A DNA stretch of 64,000 nt, from assembly GCA_036821485.1 (NCBI GenBank), contig DAISJM010000017.1, forward strand, positions 1 to 64,000. The letters run 5' to 3'. Both the position numbers and the translations under genes were made by a program. This document shows positions 25,058-33,326 of this stretch, one piece after another; within the stretch, counting starts at the first letter, position 1; every line of letters starts with the position of its first letter. Source of the DNA: DAISJM01 sp036821485 (GTDB lineage Bacteria; Verrucomicrobiota; Kiritimatiellia; CAIQIC01; JAGNIJ01). The notes under the pieces are model-generated. The model was given only the letters and a program-made list of their open reading frames with translations, was not told the DNA's origin and did not search any database.

Positions 25058-26283
25058 GATACGCCTTGCTGACATTGCTTGTCCTCGCCCTCCTCTGTTC
25101 GCCGGTTTCTGCCTTCCAACTCGTCAGTGTCGACAGCTATACGCTGGACGCGGGCGCGGCCACGACCAACGAGTTGATCATTTCCGCCAACACGGTCCGG
25201 ATCGCCGGCGCTGCCCACGACGATCTCTTCATCATGGCCACCACGGCCGAACTCGGCGGCCGCTTTGATGCCGACGTCTGGGCCATGGCCGATGCCGTGA
25301 CCTTCACGGGCGAAGCCGACGACGATGTCCGTGTCTTCGGTCGAGCGCTCGAGGTCCGTGGCAATGTCCGCGGCAGCCTGACCGCCATCGCCAATTCCAT
25401 CGTGGTGTCCAATGGCGTCGTCATCCGCGGCACCGCTGTCCTCATCGGCGAAACGGTGATCTCCGAAGGCGATGTACACGGCTCCCTCAAGATCGCCGGC
25501 AGCAGTGCCACCATCAGCGGACACGTCCACGGCAACGTACGGGTCGCGGCCGAAGACATCGTCATCATGCCCGGCACGGAGATTGACGGCGACCTCATCT
25601 ACTCATCTTCCGAGGACATCTTCCTCGACAAGTCCGTGAAACTCAACGGCCAGCTGGTGCGCAAGACGGTGGATGCCTTCTCATGGTCGTCCCCGGCACC
25701 CACCTTCACCCAGGTCGCCACCGTGCAGTCATTCTTCTACGTATGTGCCATGCTGGCGGCGCTGCCTTTCATGGCCCTGTTCCCACGCTTCACAGGCCTC
25801 GCCGTCCGTCAGTTACGCCAGCGCTCGTGGGCAAGTCTGGCCACCGGCGTCGTCGCCATCTGTATCGTGCCGCTCGCAAGTCTTCTTCTGATGATCACCG
25901 TCATCGGCATTCCACTCGCCATCCTGCTCCTGTCGGCTTATGGCATGCTGATCTATCTCGCCAAGGTGCCCGTGGCCCTCATGCTGGGCGGTCTCATTCT
26001 TCGCCGGCGCGGACCTCAGCCGTTCGCACGTGTATTCACCGCCCTGTCGATGGGCTTGCTCATACTTTTCGCGGCGGGCGCGCTTCCCGGGATCGGGACG
26101 CCCGTCAAGCTGCTGACCATCTTCCTCGGCATGGGCGGCATGATAACGGCCATCTTCAGTTCCCAACTCGGCCACCATCAGGACCCTGACGCTCAACCGC
26201 CCCCGCTCGCGCAGAACCCGGCTACGCCGCCCGACTTGACCTCTCAGAACAACAACGAAGGTCCGCAAGAAGGAAAGGAATAA
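25054..26283 (+). CDS. Bactofilin-like, polytopic membrane protein
   Basis: A 409-residue protein. A signal peptide (LLTLLVLALLCSPVSA) is followed by about 190 residues of short regular beta repeats (VVIRGTAVLIGETVI, VHGSLKIAGSSATISGHVHGN, DIVIMPGTEIDGDLIYSSSE) like the right-handed beta-helix of polymer-forming bactofilins. After that come four to five membrane helices (FFYVCAMLAALPFMALF, GVVAICIVPLASLLLMITVIGIPLAILLL) and a Pro-rich tail. Classical bactofilins are cytosolic, so an exported one joined to a membrane domain is unusual. The gene lies between short NfeD and floA with a 4-bp overlap upstream, which suggests a part in the same membrane system. Confidence 0.7.
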   Translation: MRYALLTLLVLALLCSPVSAFQLVSVDSYTLDAGAATTNELIISANTVRIAGAAHDDLFIMATTAELGGRFDADVWAMADAVTFTGEADDDVRVFGRALEVRGNVRGSLTAIANSIVVSNGVVIRGTAVLIGETVISEGDVHGSLKIAGSSATISGHVHGNVRVAAEDIVIMPGTEIDGDLIYSSSEDIFLDKSVKLNGQLVRKTVDAFSWSSPAPTFTQVATVQSFFYVCAMLAALPFMALFPRFTGLAVRQLRQRSWASLATGVVAICIVPLASLLLMITVIGIPLAILLLSAYGMLIYLAKVPVALMLGGLILRRRGPQPFARVFTALSMGLLILFAAGALPGIGTPVKLLTIFLGMGGMITAIFSSQLGHHQDPDAQPPPLAQNPATPPDLTSQNNNEGPQEGKE

Positions 26284-26288
26284 CGACC

Positions 26289-27314
26289 ATGGCACAGCAA
26301 TTCATAGCCCTACTGTTCATCCTGATGGCTATCGCAGTCCTTGTTCTCATCGGGGTGTTCTTCTACTTCCTGAAGGTCTGGATTCGCGCCGCCATGTCAG
26401 GCGCGCGCGTCAGCCTGTTCAACCTCCTCGGCATGAAGTTGCGGCGCGTGCCGCCCACCCTCATCGTGGACGCCCGCATCCGTCTCGTGAAGGCTGGGCT
26501 CGACCTCGACACCGATGCCCTTGAAGCCCACTACCTCGCGGGCGGTAATGTCATTAATGTCGTCCAGGCCCTCATCGCCGCCGACAAGGCCACCATTGAT
26601 CTCACCTTCCAGCGCGGAGCCGCCATCGATCTTGCCGGCCGGGATGTCTATGACGCCGTCCGCACCAGCGTGAATCCAAAGGTCATCGATTGCCCGGATC
26701 CCGCCAAGGGCACCGTCATGCTCGACGCCGTCGCCAAGGACGGTATCCGCCTCCTCGTAAAGGCCCGTGTGACCGTGCGCGCCAACCTGGAACGCCTCGT
26801 CGGCGGCGCCACCGAGGATACGATCATCGCCCGCGTCGGTCAGGGCATCGTCAGCGCTATCGGCTCGTCTCTCACCTACAAGGACGTGCTGGAGAATCCC
26901 GACCACATCAGTCGCAAGGTGCTCGAGAGCGGGCTCGACTCCCAAACCGCGTTTGAGATTGTCTCGATCGATATCGCTGATATCAGCGTTGCCGGTACCG
27001 GCGCACGCGACGTGGCCAACGTCGGCGCCATGCTGGAAACCGAGCGCGCCGAAGCCGACAAGAAACTGCGCCAGGCCGAGGCCGAAGGCCGCCGCGCCAT
27101 GGCCATCGCCGCCGAGCAGGAAATGCGCGCGCGCGTGCAGGAAATGCAGGCCAAGGTCGTCGGCGCACAGGCCGAAGTCCCCCTCGCTCTCGCCGAAGCC
27201 CTCCGCAAGGGCAAGCTCGGCGTCATGGACTTCTACCGCATGCAGAACGTCATCGCCGACACCTCGATGCGCGAGTCCCTGTCCGAAGGCGGATCTGAGC
27301 AGCCCAAGGGCTGA
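26289..27314 (+). CDS. floA: Flotillin-like protein FloA
   Basis: A 341-residue FloA, the bacterial flotillin that forms membrane microdomains. Features are an N-terminal membrane helix (IALLFILMAIAVLVLIGVFFYFL), the family start of its cytosolic domain (GARVSLFNLLGMKLRRVPP), and the PHB/SPFH-like region (DGIRLLVKARVTVRANLERLVGG). An Ala/Glu-rich coiled coil follows (ETERAEADKKLRQAEAEGRRAMA), and the protein ends with the conserved AEALRKGKLGVMDFYRMQNV. The usual NfeD partners are upstream in the same operon, 5 bp separating it from the preceding gene. Identification is firm. Confidence 0.96.
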   Translation: MAQQFIALLFILMAIAVLVLIGVFFYFLKVWIRAAMSGARVSLFNLLGMKLRRVPPTLIVDARIRLVKAGLDLDTDALEAHYLAGGNVINVVQALIAADKATIDLTFQRGAAIDLAGRDVYDAVRTSVNPKVIDCPDPAKGTVMLDAVAKDGIRLLVKARVTVRANLERLVGGATEDTIIARVGQGIVSAIGSSLTYKDVLENPDHISRKVLESGLDSQTAFEIVSIDIADISVAGTGARDVANVGAMLETERAEADKKLRQAEAEGRRAMAIAAEQEMRARVQEMQAKVVGAQAEVPLALAEALRKGKLGVMDFYRMQNVIADTSMRESLSEGGSEQPKG

Positions 27315-27328
27315 CCGGAAAGGCTGTC

Positions 27329-27994
27329 TTGAACATGATCCCTGAAAGGATCGTACAGGCCGGCGGAGGAGCAGACGCACTCGTCTGGATCATCCTCGCC
27401 ATCTTCTGGGTTGTCGCCCAGGTGATCTCGAAAGCCGCACGACGACTGCCGCCTTCCAAGCCGCAGTCGCCCCCGCGGCCTCAGCCGCGCGGGGCTGTTC
27501 CCTCGGAGTTGCAGGACTTTCTCAACTCCCTGGCCCAACTCCAAAGCGGTCCGATCGAACCGCCGCCGCTGGACACCCCGCTCAGACCCATACCCTACGG
27601 GCAAACAGTCGCCCCACCGCCTCCGCCGCAACCCCATCAGCCCCAGCCGCAGACGCGGCGAAAGCACAAACAGAAGGCGCCCAAACACGTTGATCCTGTG
27701 ATAGAGGAAGTTCTGCCACCCACCCCGGCTGCGCCCCAGTCGCTGGCCGAGGTATCATTCGACTCGCGGGTTGAGGCACTTCCGCGAGCCGTCACTGCGC
27801 AGCGCACCGATACGGCGAGGCAGTTTCTGGCGGCGACGGAGAAGGCGTTCAGGATGAGGATGCCGACCATGACCCCCGGCGGTCAGCACAGGAAGCCGAG
27901 TCCGCTGCTGCAAAAGATGCTGACGGGAAAAGCGGCGTTACGACGGGCCATGCTCAGCCGCATCGTGCTCGGTCCGCCAAAAGCTTTTTCATAA
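27329..27994 (+). CDS. Proline-rich membrane-anchored protein of unknown function
   Basis: A 221-residue protein with one N-terminal membrane segment (ALVWIILAIFWVVAQVI), then a long Pro/Gln/Lys-rich linker (residues 40-130), and a basic C-terminus (MLTGKAALRRAMLSRIVLGPPKAF). No family recognised. It is the last gene of the floA operon, 14 bp after floA, so it may be an accessory of the microdomain system. The start may be TTG at 27329 (GGAAAGG 5 bases upstream) or ATG at 27335. The 3' end overlaps the convergent gene by 41 bp. Confidence 0.6.
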   Translation: MNMIPERIVQAGGGADALVWIILAIFWVVAQVISKAARRLPPSKPQSPPRPQPRGAVPSELQDFLNSLAQLQSGPIEPPPLDTPLRPIPYGQTVAPPPPPQPHQPQPQTRRKHKQKAPKHVDPVIEEVLPPTPAAPQSLAEVSFDSRVEALPRAVTAQRTDTARQFLAATEKAFRMRMPTMTPGGQHRKPSPLLQKMLTGKAALRRAMLSRIVLGPPKAFS

Positions 27995-28883
27995 TCGGCG
28001 TGACGTGCTTCACCACGTCACGCTCTGAAGCGCACGCCGGAACGCCCTGGAACAGGTGCCAGCGTTCCTTGTGTGTCGCCGACGCTCCCGGCTTCAACAC
28101 GCCGAGCGGGGCCAAGGTCTCCAACTCCAAAATTCTGCGGTCCGTGTACACTTCGAGGTTCACGTTTCCATCCGGATAGAGCCCCCGGTCGTCTCTCGCG
28201 AACAGCTTCACAAACAGTTCACCACGCCTCAGGTACCCCACCCACCCTTCTCGCTGCGCCATACCCAGCTTTGTGGAACCACGGCGCGGATCCTGGCGAA
28301 TCAGTACGAACTTCGCGCCCACGCGAATACGCGGATCACTGAGATCGGTGTAACTCCACAAGCTCCAGTTCTGGTTCGGCGTCACCCGGTCGTCGTGCGA
28401 TACGACCGGCGGCAGCGGAAGAATCGCAAGTCCGCGTGGTGCCATCACGCTCAGCGCCCACGGTGCGCACTCCACCGGACGCCGCAATGTGTTCGTCAAG
28501 CTATGAGCAACTTCCACACCATTCGATCGATCATCGAATCGGATTTCGATCGATTTCTGAAGCCCCGTAATCGGACCCGGAGGAGCCACCACCCGCACAC
28601 CACCGCGAATCTTCTCGAGCTCTATCGGCCCATTATCAAGCTCATAGGTGCGGGGCTTGTGTTCCGGTGCAACCCACAGCCGATGCCCGCCCCACAGCAT
28701 CCACTTGCCGCGGGCCTTGCGTCCAAGCTGCTCGGGGAAAACACTAAAGACGTTCCCGCATCCACACGCGCCGAAATGAAGGATGCGCGGCCCGACATCC
28801 AGCGTGATGATCAACTCCAGGCGGCCGTTGCTCACGCGGATGTTCCGCTTCCAGCCACCGTATTCGATAAGTTCGCAATTCAT
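27954..28883 (-). CDS. Aldose-epimerase-like / DUF4380-type protein
   Basis: A 309-residue beta-rich soluble protein resembling the galactose-mutarotase fold used by DUF4380 and aldose epimerases. Examples are GWKRNIRVSNGRLELIITLDVGPRILHFG near the start, GGHRLWVAPEHKP in the position of the conserved His motif, and VEVAHSLTNTLRRPVECAPWALSVM. A role in sugar metabolism is likely but the exact reaction is unknown. The ATG at 28883 begins the recognisable domain; the longer frame upstream is an artefact of a repeat-rich region. It converges on the floA operon. Confidence 0.75.
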   Translation of the reverse strand: MNCELIEYGGWKRNIRVSNGRLELIITLDVGPRILHFGACGCGNVFSVFPEQLGRKARGKWMLWGGHRLWVAPEHKPRTYELDNGPIELEKIRGGVRVVAPPGPITGLQKSIEIRFDDRSNGVEVAHSLTNTLRRPVECAPWALSVMAPRGLAILPLPPVVSHDDRVTPNQNWSLWSYTDLSDPRIRVGAKFVLIRQDPRRGSTKLGMAQREGWVGYLRRGELFVKLFARDDRGLYPDGNVNLEVYTDRRILELETLAPLGVLKPGASATHKERWHLFQGVPACASERDVVKHVTPIMKKLLADRARCG

Positions 28884-29068
28884 CTGCGCCTTCCTTGCGT
28901 AGAGCGAGTACTCATAGCACCCCCCACCCTTTATCCGCAAGATAACCTTGAAGATCGCCTCATCCTCGTGTAGGAAGAGACCCCGAAGTTGCCGGACTTG
29001 CCCGCCGGAGGCGGGGTGGCGCGGGGCCACCACATGCGCGAGAACGGCAGTTGTTCTTTTCTTTGATG
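28884..29068. other. Non-coding stretch rich in short GC inverted repeats
   Basis: The gap between the mutarotase-like gene and the tRNA-like sequence has no convincing gene. It holds GC-rich stretches such as CCCGCCGGAGGCGGG (about 28999-29013), of the kind seen in extragenic palindromic elements. Confidence 0.4.
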
Positions 29069-29220
29069 TGCCGGAGTGGCGGCCTGCCCCCGCATGGCGG
29101 GGGAATGGCAGATGGCCCAAAAGGGCCACAGGCGCACTGGACAGGAGCACCCGGGAATGCCCCAAGCCTGATGTCCTACATCAGGACTGACAGAGCCGGG
29201 TTCAGCTCCCGGATGCGGCA
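29069..29220 (+). pseudogene. tRNA-Leu-like sequence interrupted by two hairpins
   Basis: Three blocks, 29069-29082, 29104-29112 and 29133-29142, join to give 33 bases identical to the 5' half of the intact tRNA-Leu at 29483 (with one base before it). They are separated by 21- and 20-base inserts, each with a hairpin: CCCCCGC-ATG-GCGGGGG and TGGCCC-AAAA-GGGCCA. Both inserts fall at the two ends of the D-loop, leaving stems intact. Further on, 29196-29212 is T-arm-like (CCGGG-TTCAGCT-CCCGG) and is followed by GCGGCA, which can partly pair with the GCCGGAG at the start. The anticodon arm is not recognisable, so it is probably a decayed copy; a structured RNA is the alternative. Confidence 0.6.
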
Positions 29221-29229
29221 GGGCATTTC

Positions 29230-29607
29230 ATGGCGGCTTTTTGGACTTATGTTTTGGAATCTTTAAGCGGTAAAGGCCTGTATACTGGGCATACGCAGGA
29301 TGTGGAGCAGAGATTGGCAGTCCACAACCAAGGCCGAGCCTCGTATACTAGCAGAGGCGTGCCATGGCGACTTATGTACAGCCGTGGCTTTGACAGCCGG
29401 AAGCAGGCCATCGCGCACGAAAGAGAGATTAAGAAGATCGGCGCGCGATCATTTTTAAAGGATGGTCAGATTTGGATAGGTTGCCGGAGTGGCGGAATGG
29501 CAGACGCACTGGACTCAAAATCCAGCGCCTTTAACGGGCGTGTGGGTTCAACTCCCACCTCCGGCACCAGAATTCGCACCGCGAATTCTGGTGCCGCCAC
29601 GCCGTAG
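29230..29607 (+). CDS. GIY-YIG endonuclease-domain protein reading into tRNA-Leu
   Basis: Residues 1-84 are a complete small GIY-YIG nuclease domain of the UvrC/YhbQ type: WTYVLESLSGKGLYTGHTQD contains the paired Tyr motif, followed by QRLAVHNQGRASYTSRGVPW and the helix with AIAHEREIKKIG. The frame has no stop at the usual place and continues through the whole tRNA-Leu gene, adding about 40 residues such as GMADALDSKSS that are only tRNA sequence read as protein. Small GIY-YIG proteins of this class are of uncertain function, possibly DNA repair or mobile. The gene sits between the broken and intact tRNA-Leu copies. Confidence 0.75.
   Translation: MAAFWTYVLESLSGKGLYTGHTQDVEQRLAVHNQGRASYTSRGVPWRLMYSRGFDSRKQAIAHEREIKKIGARSFLKDGQIWIGCRSGGMADALDSKSSAFNGRVGSTPTSGTRIRTANSGAATP
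29483..29569 (+). tRNA. tRNA-Leu (anticodon CAA)
   Basis: An 87-base class II tRNA. The acceptor GCCGGAG pairs with CTCCGGC. The anticodon stem CTGGA / TCCAG encloses the loop CTCAAAA with anticodon CAA. A long variable arm follows, then the T-arm GTGGG-TTCAACT-CCCAC and an encoded CCA end. It lies inside the 3' part of the GIY-YIG reading frame. Confidence 0.97.
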
Positions 29608-29728
29608 CCCGAAGGGCGTAGGCGGGCAAACCTTCTCCACGCTCTTCGTTTGGTGCCGCCTCGGCGAAGGCCCCGCGAAGCCGAGCCCGCCTCGCCGTCT
29701 TGTCCGCCGTAGCTTCAGCGAAGGCGGA
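29600..29728. repeat. Palindromic 'CGCCGTAG...' repeat cluster
   Basis: Two related imperfect palindromes lie at 29600-29625 and 29703-29728. Each has a CGCCGTAGC left arm, a GAAGG-containing centre and a GGCGG right arm. Similar GC-rich inserts (TCGGCGAAGG, 29661-29670) lie between them. They fill the gap between tRNA-Leu and nadA and look like extragenic palindromic elements. Confidence 0.6.
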
Positions 29729-29746
29729 AGCCCCCGCCGCCCAAGG

Positions 29747-29775
29747 TTGAATTGTCCCCCCTTTTCGCCTACCTT
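29747..29775 (+). promoter_or_regulatory. Possible promoter for nadA
   Basis: TTGAAT (29747-29752), 17 bases, then TACCTT (29770-29775), 20 bp before the nadA start, which has an AGGAG site. The match is moderate. Confidence 0.35.
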
Positions 29776-29795
29776 GTCCCCAGGAGCTATTCGCG

Positions 29796-30839
29796 ATGTC
29801 TACACAGTCCATGTACGAGAAGATGAAGGCGAAGCTTGGCCACGTCGTGCCCGATGTGGAACTGCGCTACAAGGCCGAAATCGCCGATGAGATCATGCAG
29901 CTCAAGAAGGAGCGCAACGCGGTCATTCTCGCGCACGCCTACATGGAACCGGCGCTTTATCACTCCGTACCGGATTTCACCGGCGATTCCCTCGGCCTCA
30001 GCAGACAGGCCGCCAAGACCACCGCCGATGTCATCGTCTTCTGCGGTGTGAAATTCATGGCCGAGACGGCCAAGATCCTCAGCCCCGGCAAAACCGTTCT
30101 CCTCCCTTCGATGGAAGCTGGCTGCTCTCTCGCAGCCAGCATTACGGCCGACGACGTCCGCGAACTGAAGCGTCGCTTTCCCGGCGCTCCCGTTGTCACG
30201 TACGTCAACACGTACGCCGATGTGAAGGCCGAGTCGGACGTCTGCTGCACCTCCAGCAACGCCGCGGCGGTGGTCCGCTCACTCGACGCCGACAAGATCA
30301 TCTTTCTTCCCGATGAGTACCTCGCCCGCAATGTTGCCCGCGAGACCGGCAGGAAGATCATCTTCCCGACGATCGGCGGCAAAGCCCAGCCGTCCGCCGC
30401 CGAAGCCGCCGGCGATTTCCAGATGATCGGCTGGAAGGGCCGCTGCGAGGTCCACGAACGCTTCATCGTGGATGATGTGAAAAACGCGCGGAAGCAGTTT
30501 CCCGACGTCCTCGTTCTCGCCCACCCCGAGTGCAGCCCGGCCGTCGTCAAGGCCTCCGATTTCTCCGGCAGCACTACGGCCATGGTCGACTACATCAAGG
30601 ATTCGAAGGCACGACGATTCCTCCTCCTGACCGAGTGCAGCATGGGCGAGAATGTCGCGGCCGAGAATCCGGACAAGGATATGATCAGGATATGCAGCAT
30701 CCGTTGCCCGCACATGAACGAAATCACGCTCGAGGACACGCGGGACGCGCTGAAGCTGAATCAACACATCATTGAAGTACCCGAGGATATCCGGCGCCGT
30801 GCGCTGCGCGCCGTAGAGCGTATGATTCAGATCGGCTGA
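29796..30839 (+). CDS. nadA: Quinolinate synthase A
   Basis: A 347-residue NadA that condenses iminoaspartate with dihydroxyacetone phosphate to quinolinate in de novo NAD synthesis, using a 4Fe-4S cluster. Visible features are NAVILAHAYMEP, DFTGDSLGLSRQAAKT, the first cluster Cys in SMEAGCSLAASI, VTYVNTYADVKAESDVCCTSSNAA, and the later Cys regions AHPECSPAV and CSIRCPHMNEITLED. Length is typical. The ATG at 29796 follows AGGAG. nadB and nadC are not in the window. Confidence 0.96.
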   Translation: MSTQSMYEKMKAKLGHVVPDVELRYKAEIADEIMQLKKERNAVILAHAYMEPALYHSVPDFTGDSLGLSRQAAKTTADVIVFCGVKFMAETAKILSPGKTVLLPSMEAGCSLAASITADDVRELKRRFPGAPVVTYVNTYADVKAESDVCCTSSNAAAVVRSLDADKIIFLPDEYLARNVARETGRKIIFPTIGGKAQPSAAEAAGDFQMIGWKGRCEVHERFIVDDVKNARKQFPDVLVLAHPECSPAVVKASDFSGSTTAMVDYIKDSKARRFLLLTECSMGENVAAENPDKDMIRICSIRCPHMNEITLEDTRDALKLNQHIIEVPEDIRRRALRAVERMIQIG

Positions 30840-30897
30840 AATACACCGCCCGTGGACATAGGTGCGGCCTCAGGGTATCTTACAGAGGGGTTGAGCT

Positions 30898-31368
30898 ATG
30901 CAGAGAACGATCTGGATAGTGGATGACGATCTCATGGTGTTGGATGTCCTCAGCACCATGGTATCCTCCTTGGGCTACAAGGTCCGCAGTTTCTCGGATC
31001 CCAAGGACCTGCTTCAGCAGTACTCAAACCAGCCGCCGGATATCGTCATCACCGATGTACGCATGCCCCGGATGTCGGGCATCGAACTCACCCGCGCGCT
31101 CATACAAAAGGATCCCCGCGTGCAGGTGATCGTGCTGACCGGCTTCCCTTCCGTACCCGACGTTATGGAAGCCCTGCGATCGGGCGCCAGCGATTATCTT
31201 TCCAAGCCGACCACGACCGGTGAGCTTCATATCCGCATCGAACGCCTGCTGGAGAATCGCAAGTTGCAGGAACGGTTGAAATTCACCCGGCTCGTGGCAA
31301 CAGGCTTGGTGGAATCCCTGCCGCTCTGGCTGATCCTGGGCATGCTGGTCGCAAAGATATTCCGGTAG
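30898..31368 (+). CDS. Response regulator receiver-domain protein
   Basis: A 156-residue protein with one CheY-like receiver domain (residues 4-118). The acidic pair is in IWIVDDD, the phospho-acceptor Asp in DIVITDVRMPRMSG, the conserved Thr in VIVLTGFPS, and the Lys in DYLSKPTT. Instead of a DNA-binding output it has about 35 extra residues ending in a hydrophobic stretch (ESLPLWLILGMLVAKIF) that could touch the membrane. No sensor kinase is adjacent. It converges on the EPS operon end and might regulate it, but that is only positional. Confidence 0.88.
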   Translation: MQRTIWIVDDDLMVLDVLSTMVSSLGYKVRSFSDPKDLLQQYSNQPPDIVITDVRMPRMSGIELTRALIQKDPRVQVIVLTGFPSVPDVMEALRSGASDYLSKPTTTGELHIRIERLLENRKLQERLKFTRLVATGLVESLPLWLILGMLVAKIFR

Positions 31369-31402
31369 ACCTCAGGCTAACCGAACCACCAACCCCTTCC
31401 GT

Positions 31403-33301
31403 TCAAGATACGGATTTTGGCGCCGTCCCGGAATTGCCGTATTCCGGAACGATCTGATGAAGCAGCCGGGAAACATCATCGCGCTGATCTTCCAGGGCGG
31501 CCGCCTCCAGCGCCGCAACCTGCGCATCCAGATTTGTCGCGACAAAGGAACTGGCCGCTTTCGCGAGAACAATCTTCTCGTGCGTCGTTCGCTCATAGGC
31601 TTCGTCTGTGGCAGCCAGTTCTTCGAAGAGCTTCTCGCCGCCACGATTGCCGGTGAAATGAATGTCGATGTCGTGTCCGAGTTCCAAACCCGAGAGACGA
31701 ATCATGTCCTTGGCGAGGTTGACGATCTTCACCGGATCGCCCATATCCAGCATGAAGATCTCGCCGCCACGACCCAGCACCGCTGCCTGCAACACGAGTT
31801 GAACGGCTTCGGGGATCAGCATGAAGTAGCGTTGCATATCCGGATGCGTCACGGTCACAGGACCGCCCCCGGCAATCTGCCTGCGGAACGTCAATACCAC
31901 GCTGCCGCGGCTGCCCAGCACGTTCCCGAAGCGAACAGCCACGTAAGGCCTGCCGGTGGCAAGGGCCGTCTGTCGCAACAGCAACTCGGCCACTCGCTTT
32001 GTCGCACCCATGATGCTCGACGGATTCACCGCCTTGTCGGTCGAGATCAGGACGAAATGATTCACGCCCGTAATCTGCGCCGCATGCAGTAGATTGCGTG
32101 TTCCCATCACATTATTCGTCACGGCCTCGGAAGGGTCCTGCTCCATGAGAGGAACATGCTTGTGGGCGGCCGCATGGAACACCACGTCAGGCCGATGCCG
32201 CCGGAACACGGCCTCAATGCGCGGCGCAAACCGCGTATCGGCAATGACGGGAATGATCTGCGTTGAAGCCTTCTCGCCGGCTGCCGTGGTCTTGGATACC
32301 AATCGGTTGAGCTCGCCCACGACTTCAAACACACTGTTCTCGCCGTGCCCCATCACAATCAGTTCGCGGGGATTCCGCTCGAGAATTTGCCGGCAAAGCT
32401 CCGACCCAATGGATCCGCCCCCACCCGTCACCATGACGCGCTTCCCGAACAAAAAATCGTGCACCGCTGCCATGTCGGTTTTAACCGGCGCCCGCCTCAA
32501 CAAGTCCTCAATGTCCACGTGGCGAAGCTGGTTTACCCCCACCTTGCCGGAGATGATGTCGTACATGCCCGGCATCGTGCGTGACGGCACACCCGCAACC
32601 TCGCACAGCGCCACGATTTCGCGAATGGTCTTGCCCGGCGCCGTGGGCATCGCGATGACCACCTCCTCCACCTTCAGTTCCTTGACGACCTTGGGGATAT
32701 CCGTCTTGGCACCCATGACGGGTATGCCATGGACCGACATGCCCCACTTCTGCTCATCGTCATCAAGGAACGCGACCGGCTCGAGATCCAGGCGATCGCT
32801 GTACTGCATCTCCCGGACAATCATGGCCCCCGCATCGCCCGCGCCGACCACCAGCACGCGCTTCCGACCGCCGATCTTTCCCCGCCGCCGCTGAAAATAG
32901 GCCGCCACCGCCTCGCTGTAGCGCGTGGAGAAAAGGATGGCCATCGTCAGCAGCCCGTCGATCAACGGTAGCGAATACGGCAGGCTGACCTGGGGGAACG
33001 GGTCCAGCACGCGCTCCGCCAGCACCACCGCAAAAAGCCGGCCAGTGGCCACGCCGACGGCGGCAAGAATCGACAAGGCCTCGTCCACACCCGCGTAGCG
33101 CCAATACTTGTTGTAGAGCTGATAACGAAAGAACACCGGCAGCTTCACGAGGAGTGCCAGCACCGTGTAGAACACCAACCCGTAAGTCTCCTTGGGCAGC
33201 CACAGACTGAACGGTTGGCGCAGCAACAGCGCGACCTCGGGCGTGAAGAACAGCAGCCAGATGTCCAGCATCAGATAATATCTGTTGCGAATATGTTGCA
33301 T
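31403..33301 (-). CDS. CapD/PglF/FlaA1-type nucleotide-sugar dehydratase, membrane-bound
   Basis: A 632-residue protein of the polysaccharide biosynthesis CapD family. Four N-terminal membrane helices lead to a first Rossmann region (RVLVVGAGDAGAMIVREM) and a second catalytic SDR domain (KRVMVTGGGGSIGSELCRQIL), with the VFHAAAHKHVPLME motif and SSIMGATKRVAE. It is expected to be a 4,6-dehydratase/epimerase on UDP-GlcNAc-type sugars supplying precursors to the EPS repeat unit. The DegT aminotransferase upstream would act on its product. The ATG at 33301 begins just before the first helix. It is the last gene of the EPS operon, 25 bp after the sugar-phosphate transferase. Confidence 0.92.
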   Translation of the reverse strand: MQHIRNRYYLMLDIWLLFFTPEVALLLRQPFSLWLPKETYGLVFYTVLALLVKLPVFFRYQLYNKYWRYAGVDEALSILAAVGVATGRLFAVVLAERVLDPFPQVSLPYSLPLIDGLLTMAILFSTRYSEAVAAYFQRRRGKIGGRKRVLVVGAGDAGAMIVREMQYSDRLDLEPVAFLDDDEQKWGMSVHGIPVMGAKTDIPKVVKELKVEEVVIAMPTAPGKTIREIVALCEVAGVPSRTMPGMYDIISGKVGVNQLRHVDIEDLLRRAPVKTDMAAVHDFLFGKRVMVTGGGGSIGSELCRQILERNPRELIVMGHGENSVFEVVGELNRLVSKTTAAGEKASTQIIPVIADTRFAPRIEAVFRRHRPDVVFHAAAHKHVPLMEQDPSEAVTNNVMGTRNLLHAAQITGVNHFVLISTDKAVNPSSIMGATKRVAELLLRQTALATGRPYVAVRFGNVLGSRGSVVLTFRRQIAGGGPVTVTHPDMQRYFMLIPEAVQLVLQAAVLGRGGEIFMLDMGDPVKIVNLAKDMIRLSGLELGHDIDIHFTGNRGGEKLFEELAATDEAYERTTHEKIVLAKAASSFVATNLDAQVAALEAAALEDQRDDVSRLLHQIVPEYGNSGTAPKSVS

Positions 33302-33326
33302 GACCACCCTGCACGCCACCGCGTTT

